NCBI GenBank assembly: GCA_030430255.1
Contig: JAUIGD010000021.1
Span: forward strand, 1-32,569
Direction: 5' to 3'
DNA length: 32,569 bases
From: Verrucomicrobiia bacterium
GTDB lineage: Bacteria > Verrucomicrobiota > Verrucomicrobiia > Verrucomicrobiales > DEV007
The notes beneath the pieces were generated by a model. It was not told the DNA's origin. It saw nothing but the letters and a program-made list of their open reading frames with translations, and made no database searches. Below are positions 31,660-32,569 of the stretch, in pieces. Every line of letters begins with the position of its first letter. Position 1 is the stretch's first letter. The translations under genes and the position numbers were made by a program.

Positions 31660-32569
31660 ATGGGCGACGAAGACGACGCGAGCAACACCGGGCCGGACGG
31701 GCGGGCCGCACACGAGTTCCTCGCCGAACTGCGCACCCGGATCGCCGTCCAACCGCTCCCCTACCTGCACGGGATGGAGGACGCGGCCTTGGCCAGTCTC
31801 AAGACGATCTTCGAGCGCGCCCGCGAGGCGATCAAAGCCCACCCCGGCTGCCGGACCTTCGCCACGCTCGTCAACGACCACATCAACCGCCACCTGCGCC
31901 CGCTGACCGCCAAATGGCACCCGCTGCTCGAGCGGGGCGTGCTCCGGTCTCGCGACGGCGGCGACGCGTTCCGGGCGGACCTGCGGGGCGTGCAGCGCGA
32001 GCTCCGGACCTTGGCCGAGGCGCTCCATCAGATGGCGTACGGGTCGGGCTTCGTCGATGGGCAAACCCCGGACCCGATGGGGAAGGAGGAACTCGACGCG
32101 CTTTTCGAAAGCGTGCCGTTCGGCATCCCACACAACGATCAGATCGCGCGCCGGCAGGAGGACGGCGGCGGGGTCGGGGCCATCAACGCGGACGAGCGGG
32201 GGGAGGTCGACGGCCGGCGCGAGAAGGTCGGCTGCCGGGTCGCCGCGGGCGTAGACGCGTTCGGCCTCGCCTTCTCGGGCGGCGGCATCCGCTCCGCCAC
32301 CTTCTCGCTCGGGGTCACGCAGGTCTTGGCGGAACGGGGACTGCTGAGGGACGTGGACTTCCTCTCCACGGTCTCCGGAGGCGGCTACACCGGCAGCTTC
32401 CTCACCCAGCGGCTGGGCCGGGAGCAACCGCCCGACCTCAGTCAGGTCGCCGCCCCCCACGGTCCCGATCCTGAACCGGTGCGCTTTCTGCGCAACCGGG
32501 CGAAATACCTCACGGCGAACGGGCTCTGGGAGGCGTGGGGGAGTGGTCGGATAAAAGAGAGCAAGCCAT
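31660..32569 (+). CDS. Patatin-like phospholipase (3' part outside the window)
   Basis: 303 codons are visible and the frame is open to the window end, so the gene is incomplete at its 3' side. After an N-terminal region of about 195 residues that I do not recognise (helical, with LRTRIAVQPLPYLHGMEDAALASL), the patatin fold starts. The oxyanion glycine loop is GLAFSGGGIRSATFSLG (Gly207-Arg211 as GGGIR). The nucleophile is Ser239 in LSTVSGGGYTGSFL, in the VSGGG form common to this bacterial subgroup. The catalytic Asp would lie beyond the window. Expected activity is lipid acyl hydrolysis at membranes. It is divergent from the DUF4062/AIM24-like operon, 220 bases apart. ATG at 31660 was chosen by tracing the frame to the conserved loop. 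Confidence 0.85.
   Translation, partial: MGDEDDASNTGPDGRAAHEFLAELRTRIAVQPLPYLHGMEDAALASLKTIFERAREAIKAHPGCRTFATLVNDHINRHLRPLTAKWHPLLERGVLRSRDGGDAFRADLRGVQRELRTLAEALHQMAYGSGFVDGQTPDPMGKEELDALFESVPFGIPHNDQIARRQEDGGGVGAINADERGEVDGRREKVGCRVAAGVDAFGLAFSGGGIRSATFSLGVTQVLAERGLLRDVDFLSTVSGGGYTGSFLTQRLGREQPPDLSQVAAPHGPDPEPVRFLRNRAKYLTANGLWEAWGSGRIKESKP

Overview
High-GC bacterial DNA, most likely from a Verrucomicrobiota member (Planctomycetota is the alternative). The reasons are a PSCyt1/DUF1549/DUF1553 gene coupled to a DUF1501 gene, a CRTAC1-type FG-GAP protein, secreted proteins sharing a DPDGDG-type C-terminal module, an ECF sigma factor paired with a large FecR-like/secretin-like partner, and generally poor Shine-Dalgarno sequences. 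The assignment rests on gene families only; there is no rRNA in the window. No tRNA, CRISPR array or transposase gene was found.

Layout. 94-4368: thrH, tlyA and a Gfo/Idh/MocA oxidoreductase on the minus strand, then trpC on plus. 4591-6861: a DUF3857/transglutaminase membrane protein. 6968-11539: a secreted HExxH metalloprotease with two PKD/beta-propeller-like modules. 11613-14560: an ECF sigma factor overlapping a membrane-anchored FecR/secretin-like protein that carries a CxxCH motif. 14561-15278: a repeat-rich intergenic patch. 15279-18397: an ornithine cyclodeaminase-family enzyme, a secreted concanavalin-like protein and a glutaredoxin. 18474-22807: the DUF1553/DUF1501 pair. 22927-25845: a purple-acid-phosphatase-like enzyme and a TPR protein. 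26232-28298: a CRTAC1-type FG-GAP protein. 28366-32569: a locus of a polytopic membrane protein with an AIM24-like tail, a DUF4062 protein and, divergently, a patatin-like phospholipase cut off by the window end.

The most striking signal is a dispersed 176-177 bp transposase-free element with 15-bp terminal inverted repeats (CCCGAATCGATCACC / GGTGATCGATCCGGG), diverged fold-back arms and a 4-bp NTAG target duplication. Three copies are intact with duplicated targets (94-269, 4369-4545, 25846-26021), and there are several damaged, deleted or chimeric copies. At four genes (thrH, trpC, the cyclodeaminase, the TPR gene) the TAG of the target is the gene's own stop codon, so the element abuts the last codon without changing the protein. 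Four of seven TAG-terminated genes carry such an insertion, and none of eleven TGA-terminated genes carries a full one. This looks like a MITE family that uses stop codons as safe harbours and may also act as a 3'-end hairpin.

A second candidate system is the 28366-32569 locus. Its combination of a DUF4062 (TIR-like fold) protein, a large membrane protein and a patatin lipase resembles membrane-targeting immune loci, but this is inference from domain content.
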